DNA of 64,000 nucleotides from NCBI RefSeq assembly GCF_001949125.1, contig NZ_MSTI01000007.1, forward strand, positions 1 through 64,000. The letters are read 5' to 3'. Made by a program: the position numbers and the translations under genes. The notes beneath the pieces are model-generated. The model was not told where the DNA came from. It made no database searches and was given only the letters and a program-made list of their open reading frames with translations. Source of the stretch: Deinococcus marmoris (GTDB lineage Bacteria > Deinococcota > Deinococci > Deinococcales > Deinococcaceae). How positions within the stretch are numbered: the stretch's first letter is position 1; every line of letters begins with the position of its first letter. Below are positions 27,719 through 36,083 of the stretch, in pieces.

Positions 27719-28122
27719 GCGGCACGCCCCATCTGGCCGTAAGCGTATGAACGGACCACAGCCGCATCCTCGGCAGTCAGCGCGGCCAGACTGGGCACCG
27801 GCACTCCGAGAACCTCGCTCGCCAGCGCGTAGTGGCTTTTGTAGCCCAGTGCGCCCAGCTCGCGGTGCAAAGCGCAGGCGGTGGCCTTGCCGATGGGGGC
27901 CGCTTCCAGCACCTCGACCACCACTTCCAGGCGATCGGCGGCGCGCAGAACGCGGTCCGCATGCAGCATGTCCACGGGGCGTCCATCCAATTCGGCGATG
28001 AAGCTCGCGCCCGCGCGCGTCATGGTCACGACATGGACGGCCAGGGCGGTCACGACGCTGCACTCGCGGTAGGTGGTGTAGGCGTTCCAGGTGCGGGTGG
28101 TGGCGCGGGTGTTAGAGTTCAT
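27715..28122 (-). CDS. First gene of leftward operon, hypothetical
   Basis: This protein of 135 residues is read from ATG 28122, about 70 bases from a good leftward promoter (28194-28223). Its middle part (VEVLEAAPIGKATACALHRELG) is helical and could hold a helix-turn-helix, but no family was assigned. Being first behind a regulated divergent promoter, it may be an early or lysogeny-related gene. Confidence 0.55.
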   Translation of the reverse strand: MNSNTRATTRTWNAYTTYRECSVVTALAVHVVTMTRAGASFIAELDGRPVDMLHADRVLRAADRLEVVVEVLEAAPIGKATACALHRELGALGYKSHYALASEVLGVPVPSLAALTAEDAAVVRSYAYGQMGRAA

Positions 28123-28193
28123 TTCGATTCCTTCGAACGGGGAGTCAGTGGGGCGCTTCTCGTAGTGGGGTTAGCGCCCTTTCTGCTGTCCCT

Positions 28194-28262
28194 ATAGTAA
28201 CCTATTGCGGTACGTTACGTCAAGTGTTACTCTACCCATAACGCAACGGGAGGCGTTACGTT
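28194..28262 (-). promoter_or_regulatory. Divergent control region with leftward promoter and CGTTACGT operators
   Basis: On the minus strand TTGACG (28218-28223) and TACTAT (28194-28199) are spaced by 18 bases, a good sigma-70-type promoter for the leftward genes. The region also holds CGTTACGT twice (28213-28220 and 28254-28261, 41 bases apart) and related GTTAC or TAACG words at 28226-28230 and 28238-28242. These overlap the promoter and the start of the XRE regulator gene, so autoregulation of both directions is likely. Confidence 0.65.
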
Positions 28263-28478
28263 ATGAGCATGAATCAGGACGTTAGGCAAGCAGTAAAGAC
28301 CGTCATCAAGGAGAAGGGATTGACTCAGGAACAGGTCGCTGAAGCACTCGGCGTAAATAGGGTCTACGTCAACCGAATGCTTTCTGGCAGTACAAGCAAG
28401 ATGCCCGGGCGCTGGAGTGAACTCCTCGAGTACCTCGACCTGCGTCTGACTGTGGAGTCTTCAAAGGAGAAGCCATGA
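28263..28478 (+). CDS. Cro/XRE-family DNA-binding regulator
   Basis: This compact 71-residue protein contains a complete helix-turn-helix (KGLTQEQVAEALGVNRVYVNR, about residues 19-39), followed by a short helix. GGGAGG lies at 28249-28254 and the start codon touches an operator-like CGTTACGTT. It most likely binds the repeats in front of it and sets the balance between the two divergent operons. This is separate from the immunity region near 50 kb. Confidence 0.8.
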   Translation: MSMNQDVRQAVKTVIKEKGLTQEQVAEALGVNRVYVNRMLSGSTSKMPGRWSELLEYLDLRLTVESSKEKP

Positions 28479-28696
28479 GCATGGCAGACCGTAGAGCCGT
28501 GATGGAGCTGGCCCACCGTGGCGTGACCCAGCGCAGCCTCGTGGGAGCCGAGGCCCTGATGCGCCTGCCCATTGCCGCTGCCAAAGTGTTGGAGGAGATG
28601 ACGGACGGCCCGGTGCGGGCGTACATGGCTGTGGGCGTGGACGAGGTGGCCGCGCTGGAAGCATTCATGGCCGCGCGGCCGAAGGTGGATGGCTGA
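28475..28696 (+). CDS. Small hypothetical protein
   Basis: This 73-residue helical protein is coupled by a 4-base overlap (28475-28478) to the XRE regulator gene and by one base to the next gene. No motif was recognised. Its place directly after a regulator suggests a small regulatory or DNA-binding partner. Confidence 0.55.
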   Translation: MSMADRRAVMELAHRGVTQRSLVGAEALMRLPIAAAKVLEEMTDGPVRAYMAVGVDEVAALEAFMAARPKVDG

Positions 28697-29406
28697 TGGG
28701 CGGTATTGACCCCTGCAAGACCAAGTCAGGTGAACGGCGCAAAGTGCCGTATTACGATGTTTACGGAACAAGCGACGCCGCCGCATTTGCCAACGTCCCC
28801 AAGTCAACGGTGTACCGCGCCATCCGTCTGGGGCAACTGACGCCACTTCCCGACAAGTACGGGCCTGCCACGATTGCCCACGCCGAGCTGGTGCGCTGGA
28901 TGGACACCCGCGACTTTCCTGTTCCGCAGAACAAGCAGCCGGACCCGCCCAAGCCCAAGCAGGTGCTGATGCCGCTGACCCCAGTGAAGGCAGCGCGGCT
29001 GATGGACGTGGACGTGAAGACCATCATGGCGGCCATCGACGGCCACGCTCTGGAAGCCACTGGGCCAGATCGGCGCTCGCTGAAGATCGCGCACGCGGCG
29101 CTGGACACCTGGGACCGCAACGGGCGGCCCATGTGGGTGCGCCAGCCGGAGCCAGTGGCTTACGGCGTGCGTCTGCTGGTAGGCGGTCTGGTGGCTGACA
29201 ACGAGTTGTCCGCGAAGGCTGTGGCCGACGCCGCTGAACGGATGGGCCTGCCCCGCACGATCACCCACAGCATGATCCGGGGCGATCTGGCCCACGCCAG
29301 CGTGACCGCCCTGACCTGTCTGGCAGGCGTGCTGGATCAGATGCTCGGACGGACTCTGGGCCTGGAGGAACTGATCGAGGTCTGGAGACCGGAGGGAAGG
29401 CCGTGA
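28696..29406 (+). CDS. Double helix-turn-helix (excisionase/MerR-like) protein
   Basis: Two winged-helix-type segments are visible in the 236 residues: DAAAFANVPKSTVYRAIRLG at about 28-47 and PVKAARLMDVDVKTIMAAID at about 97-116, each followed by a short strand as in MerR- or excisionase-like folds. The C-terminal 100 residues are helical. The tandem layout suggests binding to repeated DNA sites, for example as an excisionase or transcription regulator. No integrase is adjacent, so excisionase is only one option. Confidence 0.55.
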   Translation: MGGIDPCKTKSGERRKVPYYDVYGTSDAAAFANVPKSTVYRAIRLGQLTPLPDKYGPATIAHAELVRWMDTRDFPVPQNKQPDPPKPKQVLMPLTPVKAARLMDVDVKTIMAAIDGHALEATGPDRRSLKIAHAALDTWDRNGRPMWVRQPEPVAYGVRLLVGGLVADNELSAKAVADAAERMGLPRTITHSMIRGDLAHASVTALTCLAGVLDQMLGRTLGLEELIEVWRPEGRP

Positions 29407-29690
29407 CCCGCACTCTAGCCGATGATCTACGCCAGCTTGAGCGCCTGAACGTCATCATCCACCATCAGGCTGCCGACACGGGCCATCTTCAGGAGCTGCT
29501 GGAACTGCCTCAACTTAAGAAAGACAAGCCTGTCCATCTGCCAGGAGACCGCGCTCGTTGGCACTCTGCCCGCCGACGCCTGCGCTGGATGATCGCCAAG
29601 CGAGACCGATTCGAGATCGTTGTCCGGCAAGCTCTGGAAGAAACGCGCAGCCCTTACGTTACTGACGAGGAGGAACCCGGTGGATTTTAA
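29403..29690 (+). CDS. Hypothetical helical protein
   Basis: This 95-residue protein is rich in Arg, Leu and His and is predicted to be helical throughout. It overlaps its upstream neighbour by four bases and its downstream neighbour by eleven. It has no recognised motif. Confidence 0.55.
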   Translation: MTRTLADDLRQLERLNVIIHHQAADTGHLQELLELPQLKKDKPVHLPGDRARWHSARRRLRWMIAKRDRFEIVVRQALEETRSPYVTDEEEPGGF

Positions 29691-30060
29691 TGACAAACGC
29701 GCTCAGGAGCTGCAAATCTACTTCGCCTTGATGGTCCCGCAGTGCATTCTTGACTTCCAGCGGCGTGGCATCACCGACGCCCAGGCCGCAGCGAAGGAGC
29801 TATACGCGCAGGAGGGCTTTCAAGACCGCCTCACCTATTGCGAGGACATGCTGCATGGCCCGTTCGATCAGGACCGCCGCCAGAGCAAACTCGCCTATGC
29901 CCAGGTGATCGCCGCTGCCAGCCTGACGCCGGGCGGAGTGGAGGCGTGGGGCCTACACTTTGAAGCGGCGCGCGGGCCGTTCTATTCGAGTCGCACGCCA
30001 GAGGCCAGCGCCACCGTCATGCTGAACTTTGGGCCGCTGTTTGCTGGGATGGGCGCATGA
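29680..30060 (+). CDS. Hypothetical protein
   Basis: GAGGAGG just upstream sets the GTG at 29680 (126 residues), inside the previous gene. The sequence is alpha-helical with several aromatic residues and one cysteine, and has no membrane segment or zinc motif. Its ATGA junction with the next gene supports translation as part of the operon. Confidence 0.55.
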   Translation: MDFNDKRAQELQIYFALMVPQCILDFQRRGITDAQAAAKELYAQEGFQDRLTYCEDMLHGPFDQDRRQSKLAYAQVIAAASLTPGGVEAWGLHFEAARGPFYSSRTPEASATVMLNFGPLFAGMGA

Positions 30061-30296
30061 ACAGCTTCAAGATTGGCGATCAGGTGGAAGTGCTGAACGG
30101 TGGCAAGAACATCCTGACAGGTACAAGGGGGCACATCACCGAACTCAGCAGGCCAGGTGAGGGCATCTATCAGTCGGATGGCGTAGACATTCCCGCCTGC
30201 CGCGTGGACTGGCCGGAATGCACCCACGTCTACGGCGGGAAACGCGGCATATGGGTGGACGGACCGAGTCTGCGCCGCCTGGACGCAGAGTCATGA
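30057..30296 (+). CDS. Small SH3/KOW-like beta protein
   Basis: The 79 residues begin FKIGDQVEVLNGGKNILTGT, a pattern common to small beta-barrel (SH3- or KOW-like) domains, and continue with alternating short strands and turns. Its role is unknown. Overlaps of four bases join it to both neighbours. Confidence 0.55.
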   Translation: MNSFKIGDQVEVLNGGKNILTGTRGHITELSRPGEGIYQSDGVDIPACRVDWPECTHVYGGKRGIWVDGPSLRRLDAES

Positions 30297-30820
30297 CCAC
30301 CATGCAGATCAAGGGCATCACCCTGACCCATCCCTGGGCCTGGGTCATCGCGGAAGGCGGCAAGAACATCGAGAACCGGACCTGGCGGCCAGAGAAGCAG
30401 GGCGGACGGATCGGCATGTATCTGGCAATTCACGGCGGACGGCTGCACGGCCCGAACACGGCGGGGCGTGCGGAAGCGCGGGTATCCCTGGCTTCGGTCA
30501 TCACCACGATGGGCTGGGAAGGCGAGCAAGATCCAAAGACCATGCTCAGACTGCGGTGCGGTCTGGAAGTCGCCAATGAAACGGATTACATGCCCACTGG
30601 CATCATTGCCGTGGCACGGCTGGCCGATGTGCGGGAGGACCACGACAACCCCTGGAGCGTGTTCGGTCAGTACCACTGGCACCTGGCCGACGTGACCCCG
30701 CTCTCTGAATCTGTCCCCCACAAAGGGGCGCAGGGGTTGTGGAGCCTGGAACGGGACGCGCTGGCGCAGGTGCGGACGCTGTATCGGGAGGCACTTAAAG
30801 CCAAAACGGCGGCGGCGTGA
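30293..30820 (+). CDS. ASCH-domain protein
   Basis: Residues 6-33 (ITLTHPWAWVIAEGGKNIEN, then RTW) carry the ASCH signature: a hydrophobic strand ending in PW, a Gly-Lys pair and an E-N-R-T-W segment. Later strands (IIAVARLADV, then the WHL segment) complete the PUA-like barrel in this 175-residue protein. ASCH domains are predicted RNA or modified-nucleotide binders. The start at 30293 overlaps the previous stop. Confidence 0.75.
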   Translation: MTTMQIKGITLTHPWAWVIAEGGKNIENRTWRPEKQGGRIGMYLAIHGGRLHGPNTAGRAEARVSLASVITTMGWEGEQDPKTMLRLRCGLEVANETDYMPTGIIAVARLADVREDHDNPWSVFGQYHWHLADVTPLSESVPHKGAQGLWSLERDALAQVRTLYREALKAKTAAA

Positions 30821-31089
30821 AGGCCGATGTCAGGGCGCAACTGGAGGCGCTGGCCACCCGCCGCCGCGAGGCCGTCGAACTGCTGGGCGCGGGCGCTCAC
30901 AACGATTTCGAGTTGCTGGCCGTCATGGCGGCGTTGTCGGGCTGGATCACGCGCGGGCGGGCAGCAGAGATGATCGGGGTGGACCTTGCGCACTACCGCC
31001 GGGAAGTGGAGCCGTATTTCGTGGTGGTGATTCAGAAGGAATGGCCGGAGAAGTGGGCGCAGGTTCAAGCAAGGGGAGAAGCGATATGA
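30817..31089 (+). CDS. Small helix-turn-helix-like protein
   Basis: Part of this 90-residue protein, WITRGRAAEMIGVDLAHYR (about 43-61), fits a helix-turn-helix, preceded by a longer helix. It may bind DNA within the operon control network. It overlaps both neighbours by four bases. Confidence 0.55.
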   Translation: MKADVRAQLEALATRRREAVELLGAGAHNDFELLAVMAALSGWITRGRAAEMIGVDLAHYRREVEPYFVVVIQKEWPEKWAQVQARGEAI

Positions 31090-31373
31090 AAGACGCAAAA
31101 GCATCAGAGAAGGCGCGGCGGCTGGCGAATCAGGCCCACGATCACGCTGATTTTGTGGCGGCCATCGCCCATCACGTCACCCATGAGGCAAGCAACAACA
31201 TGCTCCGGCATGCAGCTACGCACCTGCGGCAGATGGCGGGGTTTTTGGAGAGCGAATACGCCCTGGAAGCGCCGCTCTCTGAACAGGCGGCAAGAGAATT
31301 GAGCGAGAACGTGTCACACATGCGCGGCGCAGCCCTCAAGGCCAAGCCAGAGGAGGAAGTAGATGGGGATTAA
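31086..31373 (+). CDS. Hypothetical helical protein
   Basis: This 95-residue helical protein is rich in His, Ala and Glu. The ATGA overlap at 31086-31089 sets the start, and its last 11 bases overlap the next gene. No family was recognised. Confidence 0.55.
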   Translation: MKDAKASEKARRLANQAHDHADFVAAIAHHVTHEASNNMLRHAATHLRQMAGFLESEYALEAPLSEQAARELSENVSHMRGAALKAKPEEEVDGD

Positions 31374-31611
31374 GAGCAAGCGCGTGGCCTTTACGTTCGA
31401 TGACACCAGCCTTCGAACGCTGGAGCAGATGACGGACGAGGGCAGGTATAACAGCCTGGCCGACTGCGTGCGGGAGTCGCTGCAAATCACCCGCGCACTT
31501 TCGCTTCAGGCACGGCGCGGCTATACCGAGCTGGTTGTCCGCAGTCCAGGCACGAACGCTGAGCGGGTGATCGTAATTCCGCGCCTACTGATCTTTGCAG
31601 GAGAGAAATGA
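31363..31611 (+). CDS. Ribbon-helix-helix (CopG-like) protein
   Basis: The 82 residues begin with a strand (KRVAFTFDDTSL) and two helices (LRTLEQMTDEGRYNSLADCV, then RESLQIT) in the order of a ribbon-helix-helix DNA-binding domain, followed by a short beta hairpin. Such proteins act as dimeric repressors of plasmid, partition or toxin-antitoxin genes. It is near the end of the operon, facing parB. Confidence 0.6.
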   Translation: MGIKSKRVAFTFDDTSLRTLEQMTDEGRYNSLADCVRESLQITRALSLQARRGYTELVVRSPGTNAERVIVIPRLLIFAGEK

Positions 31612-31664
31612 GCGGCATCAGCCCCAGGCACAGGCGGAACAAGAAGGGCACGCCGATCCTCTAG
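31608..31664 (+). CDS. Possible 18-residue basic peptide
   Basis: An ATG overlapping the previous stop (ATGA) and preceded by AGGAGAG opens an 18-codon frame rich in Arg and Lys ending at TAG 31662-31664. The coupling is suggestive but the frame is short. The following 106 bases up to the parB stop hold no gene and no convincing terminator. Confidence 0.3.
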   Translation: MSGISPRHRRNKKGTPIL

Positions 31665-31770
31665 CGTCGCCCCTGCCATCCCCCTCTCAATGTCCTCATG
31701 GAAACGCCAGCAACACCCTTTTCCGGAAACCCTATACACGCGTCGCCTGTCGTCAGGGCGGCGCGGTTCT

Positions 31771-32673
31771 TCATTCCTGTCCCAGCGCCTTCTTGACCGA
31801 GTCCGGCATCTTCCCCATCCACTTGTTTAGCTCGCTCTGCTCCTTGTCATTCAGCCGCCTCAGCCACGTCACGCTGCCCAGCGTGCGCCCCAGCCGGGCC
31901 ACCTCGCGCTCGTTCAGGGCCGTGCGGGTGGGCCGGTCCCGCAGTGCGGCCAGTCGGTCCCTCAGTTCCCGGTGCGTGGCTCCACTCAGGGCCAGGGCCA
32001 GCAGCTCCGCCTGATGCTCTGAGGGCGCAGCCGCCACCACGCCGCCCAGCGTGTACGGCAGTCCGGCGTCCAGCGCGTCCAGCACCGGCTGAGGCCAGCT
32101 CAGGATGCGGAGCTTATTGGTCACGAAGCTCGTCCATTCCCCCAGGGCCAGCCGGGCGAATAGGGCCTCCAGCGCCGCGACATCCTCGCCGCCGTGGCTC
32201 CTGGCCCGGTACAGCCGCCCGCGTGCGCCGTCCGCATCGGTGCCCAGGGCCAGGGCGGCGAGGCGCACGGTGGCCGTGACCTCCTCGTACATGCTCAAAC
32301 CCTCGCGTTGCAGGTTCTCGATCAGCGCGGCGGCCAGGGCGGCAGTGTCATCCAGATCCCGCACGATCACCGGCACCTCGCTCAACCCGGCCAGTTCAGC
32401 GGCCCGCCAGCGCCGTTCACCCGCGATGATCTCAAATCCGTCCTCGGCGGGCCGGACCAGCAGGGGTTGCAGGACGCCCTGCTCCCGGATGCTGCGGGCC
32501 AGTTCGTCTAGGGCGGCCTGGGCAAACATCCGGCGTGGCTGGAAGGAGCCGGGGCGCAGACTCTGAAGGGGCACGCTGCGGGCGTCCAGACCGGGACGGG
32601 CCAGGGCGGAGGCGTCGCCCAACAGGGCTTCGAGGCCCAGACGGGGTTTGGGTTTCTTCGGTCTCGCGGTCAT
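31771..32673 (-). CDS. parB: ParB-like partition protein
   Basis: In this 300-residue protein the N-terminal ParB/Srx domain is clear: SFQPRR at 43-48, [10 protein letters not shown] at 66-75, the nucleotide-binding GERRWRA at 85-91 and ENLQRE at 119-124. A central helical region should hold the parS-binding helix-turn-helix. ParB binds centromere-like sites and works with ParA to segregate low-copy DNA. The start at 32673 overlaps the parA stop, so the pair is one operon. A partition pair next to phage genes supports a plasmid-like lysogenic state. Confidence 0.9.
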   Translation of the reverse strand: MTARPKKPKPRLGLEALLGDASALARPGLDARSVPLQSLRPGSFQPRRMFAQAALDELARSIREQGVLQPLLVRPAEDGFEIIAGERRWRAAELAGLSEVPVIVRDLDDTAALAAALIENLQREGLSMYEEVTATVRLAALALGTDADGARGRLYRARSHGGEDVAALEALFARLALGEWTSFVTNKLRILSWPQPVLDALDAGLPYTLGGVVAAAPSEHQAELLALALSGATHRELRDRLAALRDRPTRTALNEREVARLGRTLGSVTWLRRLNDKEQSELNKWMGKMPDSVKKALGQE

Positions 32674-33425
32674 ATCACCACTCCCAGGGCCTGCGCGACT
32701 TCGCGCGTCAGGCGTTTGATGTCCTCGTGAACGGGGCTGCCCGGTGCATACACGCCCACTGGCTCCCCGGCCATCGTGCTGTCCAGCCACACGGCCTCCC
32801 TCTGCGGCATGGGTTCCGAGAGCGGGGACAGGTAGGCGCGCAGCTCGTCCAATACCGTGCGGTCATGCGTGCGGCGGGCGTCGTATAGGGTGGGCACGTA
32901 CAGGGCCACCGTCAGTTCCGGGCGCAGGCGGCGATACAGGGCGGTGGCCCGCTGAAGGCCGGGCAGGGCGTCGAGGCCCTTTTGCCGCGTCGGCACTGGC
33001 ACGATCAGGCGATCAGCCGCAAGCGCGCCGAGGATGGCGAGCTGGCCGAGGCTGGGCGGGCTGTCGATCAGGCACACGTCGTACTGATCCGACACTGTCT
33101 GAAGCGCCTGCCGGAGGAACAGGTGTGCGCCGGGCATGCTGGCGATACCAATCTCGGCCTGAGCGAGATCCACCTGGGCGGGGATGACGGAGAGGCCGTG
33201 GGCCTGCCGGGGAGTGGGGAGGGGCGCGCCCTCGGTGGCAACGGGATAGACTGTTTCCGCAAGATCAACATCCGTTAAACCCATCCAGGACGTAGAATTT
33301 CCCTGTGGGTCGAGATCGGCCAGCAACACCCGCAGGCCCATCCGAGACAGCTCATGCCCCACGTTCAGGGTGATTGAAGTCTTCCCTGCCCCTCCGGCGT
33401 GGTTGAACACTGTGGCTGTAACCAT
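32670..33425 (-). CDS. parA: ParA-like partition ATPase with atypical Walker A
   Basis: The 251 residues carry the ParA/MinD fold: a deviant Walker A loop ([10 protein letters not shown] at 8-17), the DLDPQGN switch at 37-43 and a Walker-B-type strand ending [10 protein letters not shown]. The family normally has KGGxGKT; here the signature lysine is alanine (Ala10), while the catalytic loop lysine (Lys15) is kept. The start at 33425 has no strong ribosome site. Together with ParB it should move replicons over the nucleoid. Three repeats upstream may be its operator or centromere. Confidence 0.88.
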   Translation of the reverse strand: MVTATVFNHAGGAGKTSITLNVGHELSRMGLRVLLADLDPQGNSTSWMGLTDVDLAETVYPVATEGAPLPTPRQAHGLSVIPAQVDLAQAEIGIASMPGAHLFLRQALQTVSDQYDVCLIDSPPSLGQLAILGALAADRLIVPVPTRQKGLDALPGLQRATALYRRLRPELTVALYVPTLYDARRTHDRTVLDELRAYLSPLSEPMPQREAVWLDSTMAGEPVGVYAPGSPVHEDIKRLTREVAQALGVVI

Positions 33426-33490
33426 GTGCAGGATGCTAGCGCGGAATGTGCGCGGGGCCACATCGGGCGGCGGGCGGATTGATGGGGGGC

Positions 33491-33569
33491 TGTGGGACAA
33501 CGCCTCAAAGTTAGCGTGTGTGGGACGGGGCTTTCAGAGTGCAGTTTGTGGGGAATGGGGAGGCATTCC
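33491..33569. repeat. Three TGTGGG repeats at 28-base spacing upstream of parA
   Basis: TGTGGGAC occurs at 33491-33498 and 33519-33526 and TGTGGGGA at 33547-33554, so the starts are exactly 28 bases apart. A small palindrome (GGAATG at 33552-33557, CATTCC at 33564-33569) overlaps the last copy. The array fills most of the 197-base gap between parA and the leftward operon. It could be the par operator, parS-like sites or iterons. Confidence 0.5.
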
Positions 33570-33622
33570 AGCAAAGACCCCACCACAACAAAGCGTCGGA
33601 GCGGGGTCAACTTAACGTAAAG

Positions 33623-33991
33623 CTAGAACAGCGGTACCTGTCCCCGCATCTCGCATCCCTCGAAATCCGTGGCCCAAACGTGGCCCTCTCCGTCGCAGAG
33701 TGCGCAGGCCCCTTCCTCGCCCACGCCGCTGCCATCGCAAGCCGGGCAGCGTTCGCGGGCCGGGCCGTCGGTCAGGGGTGGCCCGCCAGAGCCACGCAGG
33801 TAGACCGTCACCTCGTAGACCAGACCGCACGCCTCACAGCCGATCTCGTAATCCGTGCGGGGCATCTCGGCGTCCGACTGGAAGGCCAGAACGGTCTGGC
33901 GGTTGCGGGCGTCATCTTTGCAGGCGGGGCACTTGAACGGGCGGTGTTCAAATCGGCGGTCAATGTGCTGGGTGGGATACTCACAGCTCAT
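33623..33991 (-). CDS. Zinc-finger protein with DnaJ-type CxxCxGxG segment
   Basis: Three zinc-binding pairs are visible in the 122 residues: FKCPACKDD at about 19-27, GCEACG at about 51-56, and CPACDGSGVGEEGACALCDG at about 82-101, the last resembling the Cys-rich repeats of DnaJ. It is probably a small nucleic-acid or protein-binding factor. This is the last gene of the long leftward operon; its start overlaps the preceding stop. Confidence 0.6.
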   Translation of the reverse strand: MSCEYPTQHIDRRFEHRPFKCPACKDDARNRQTVLAFQSDAEMPRTDYEIGCEACGLVYEVTVYLRGSGGPPLTDGPARERCPACDGSGVGEEGACALCDGEGHVWATDFEGCEMRGQVPLF

Positions 33992-34398
33992 GAGTCGGCG
34001 CTCGCCTTCAGCGCGTCCAGCACCACAGCCGCCAGCGCCTCTGCGGGAGAGGGTTCCTCGGATTCAACGTCATCCACGTCCTCGACTTCCGTGGAGTCCT
34101 GGCCAGGGTTGCGGTACAGCGCGGCTCGGTAGGTCTTGCCGGAGCGGTAGATGGCCCACTCCCAGCCGCGCTCGTCGCATTCCTCGCGCAGTGCGCCCTC
34201 CAGGGCTACTCGCTGCTGCCAGCTTTCCCCAGGCTGGTCTAGGGTGTTCATGGTGGACGTGCAACCCAGGTACTCCCGGTTGCCATCCACCCGTCCATGG
34301 AAGCTGGTGACGTGATAGGTCCGTACAGGGATGCTGCGGACGCTGAACCGCTCAGGCAGCAGCTCGGCCAGCTCCATCAGTAGATCGGGCAGGCTCAC
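33988..34398 (-). CDS. Hypothetical acidic protein
   Basis: This protein of 136 residues has an alpha-beta N-terminal domain and a strongly acidic linker (TEVEDVDDVESEEPS) before a C-terminal helix. Overlaps of four bases connect it to both neighbours. No family was recognised. Confidence 0.55.
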   Translation of the reverse strand: MSLPDLLMELAELLPERFSVRSIPVRTYHVTSFHGRVDGNREYLGCTSTMNTLDQPGESWQQRVALEGALREECDERGWEWAIYRSGKTYRAALYRNPGQDSTEVEDVDDVESEEPSPAEALAAVVLDALKASADS

Positions 34399-34733
34399 GC
34401 TCCTGCCTCCGGGTCCAGGATCCCCAGCCCCACGCCTGCCAGCCTTGCTGCCGCCACGTCGATGCCAAGATCACGGGCTATCTCGGCACTTCTGGCAGAT
34501 TGCCCCACCCGCCGCCCCTCCATGACCACCGTGCCCATCGCCAGCTCTGTGGCCCAGCGCCGCACATCCTGACCCCCCAGCTTCTCCAGCTCACTGAACG
34601 TCCGTAGCACCCGCAGGGCCGCATCGCTCAGCTCAGGTTCCGGTGCGTCAAAGCGCAGGGCGCTCAGGCGCTGATAATCCTGTCGGGCCTCCAGCCAGTC
34701 GGCGAGGGCAGTCAGGGCATAGGAGCCGCTCAC
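34395..34733 (-). CDS. Hypothetical protein
   Basis: This 112-residue, Ala- and Leu-rich helical protein is coupled on both sides. A segment ARSAEIARDLGIDVAAARLAG near the C-terminus is compatible with a helix-turn-helix, but this is weak. Confidence 0.5.
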   Translation of the reverse strand: MSGSYALTALADWLEARQDYQRLSALRFDAPEPELSDAALRVLRTFSELEKLGGQDVRRWATELAMGTVVMEGRRVGQSARSAEIARDLGIDVAAARLAGVGLGILDPEAGA

Positions 34734-35407
34734 AGCCCCTGCCCCGGCACGCAGCCCGCTTCCTGGCAGCCCACGAGGGGTGAGATGGTTGCACAGCTCT
34801 CCGATACGGCAGAGGGATTGGCCTGAGACAGATGCGCCAGACGAACCGCCATGCCGAACTGGTTGCCACTTAGCCCCAGCTCGTCCAGCAGAGGCACCCG
34901 CTTGATCTGCTCCTCATAGGTCAGCTCGCGGAACGCCTGAACGCCCTCCCCCACTGCATCGGCAATCGCCACGGCAGCCTGACAGGTGGCCAGCTCATAA
35001 CCCTGATGCGCCCAGGCGGTGTCCGGGGCGTTCTTGAGGAAGCGGGCGAGGCGGGCCTGGAAGGGCGTGGGCAGCAGGGCGATGGCGGCCTCCTGGGCGG
35101 CGCGCCCTTCCAGATATTCGTCGCGGTCTTTCTCGCGGCGTTCGTCGATGTCCCGCTGCCACTCGGCCATGTGCTGGGCCTCGGTCTGATACAGGAACAC
35201 CTGCCCGTCAATCACGATGCCTCGCACGGGATAGCCGGTGCCCTTGCCATACAGGCGGATGGACTGGCCGGGCTGTGGGATGAATGGGCCAGCGGAAATG
35301 CCGAGAGACCAGCCGGTGTCCATTGTGACGGTGCGGCCCTCTTCCCCAACGCTGGCGATGATGGCGTCTTCAAACTGCGTATCGGCGGAGAGATCAGGAT
35401 GCGTCAT
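34730..35407 (-). CDS. Hypothetical protein with N-terminal beta domain
   Basis: In this 225-residue protein, residues 10-75 alternate short strands (a GRTVTMDTGWSLGI segment and PVRGIVIDGQVFLYQ), followed by a charged coiled coil (about 80-108) and a helical C-terminal half with three cysteines at the end. It is coupled to both neighbours. It is one of the larger unknowns in the operon. Confidence 0.55.
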   Translation of the reverse strand: MTHPDLSADTQFEDAIIASVGEEGRTVTMDTGWSLGISAGPFIPQPGQSIRLYGKGTGYPVRGIVIDGQVFLYQTEAQHMAEWQRDIDERREKDRDEYLEGRAAQEAAIALLPTPFQARLARFLKNAPDTAWAHQGYELATCQAAVAIADAVGEGVQAFRELTYEEQIKRVPLLDELGLSGNQFGMAVRLAHLSQANPSAVSESCATISPLVGCQEAGCVPGQGL

Positions 35408-35667
35408 GGGTGTACCTCGATTTGGATGACTTCAAAGCATGTGTCTGCGCCGTTGTACTGGGCGGGGCCGAAGATCGCCATGAACTGCCAGAGCGGCCAG
35501 CTCATCTGCCCGTCCAGGTCCGGTTGCTGGAACACGTAGTCGGTTTTCATGGACTGCGGCAACAGATCTCGCTGGGCGGCCTCGTGCTTCCGCAGGACCA
35601 CCACGCCGCGCCGGGTCAGGCGGACGTAGACGAATTGATTGATGCCAGTGGGCACGCGGTCTTTCAT
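35404..35667 (-). CDS. Small hypothetical protein
   Basis: The start at 35667 overlaps the upstream stop and gives 87 residues. The N-terminal INQFVYVRLTRRGVVVLRKH is a basic strand-helix segment. No motif or family was recognised. Confidence 0.5.
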   Translation of the reverse strand: MKDRVPTGINQFVYVRLTRRGVVVLRKHEAAQRDLLPQSMKTDYVFQQPDLDGQMSWPLWQFMAIFGPAQYNGADTCFEVIQIEVHP

Positions 35668-36083
35668 GGATGGACCTCCGGCGTCTGGGCCAGTCGCCAG
35701 TACGCCATCTTTCGTTTCTGCTTTGGGGTCCGCTCGGCCCAGCCGTCGTCCACCGCGCGGCGCAGGGCGGCCTGAAAAATCCCCCACGTCACCTGTCCCT
35801 GAACCGCCTGCCACAGTTCGGTGGTACTCCGCCACTCCGCGTCCAGCAGTGGCAGCAGCACCACATGCGCCGCCTGGACCCGGAGCGAGGGCAACGGCGG
35901 CAGCGTGACCGTCTCTGCGTCCGCATCTGCTGCCAGGGCGCGCAACTCCCGTGCGCAGGTCAGCAGCGTCTCGGCCTCCCCACGCGGTTCGGTGGTCTTC
36001 CAGCCGAATTCGTCGCGGTGAAGCTGGCGGAGGAACGCGGCCCGGTCCTCCCAGGTCTGGGCAAGGGTGTCGGCTGGGGTCAT
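35664..36083 (-). CDS. Winged-helix-like hypothetical protein
   Basis: The C-terminal half of this 139-residue protein (EWRSTTELWQAVQGQVTWGI, then FQAALRRAVDDGWAER) fits a winged helix-turn-helix, preceded by a helical region. A DNA-binding role is possible. It is coupled by 4-base overlaps. Confidence 0.55.
   Translation of the reverse strand: MTPADTLAQTWEDRAAFLRQLHRDEFGWKTTEPRGEAETLLTCARELRALAADADAETVTLPPLPSLRVQAAHVVLLPLLDAEWRSTTELWQAVQGQVTWGIFQAALRRAVDDGWAERTPKQKRKMAYWRLAQTPEVHP

Noticed and set aside
31595..32014. Plus-strand open frame opposite parB
   Set aside because: It is mostly antisense to parB, Ser/Arg-rich, and has no ribosome site other than the one serving the 18-codon frame.
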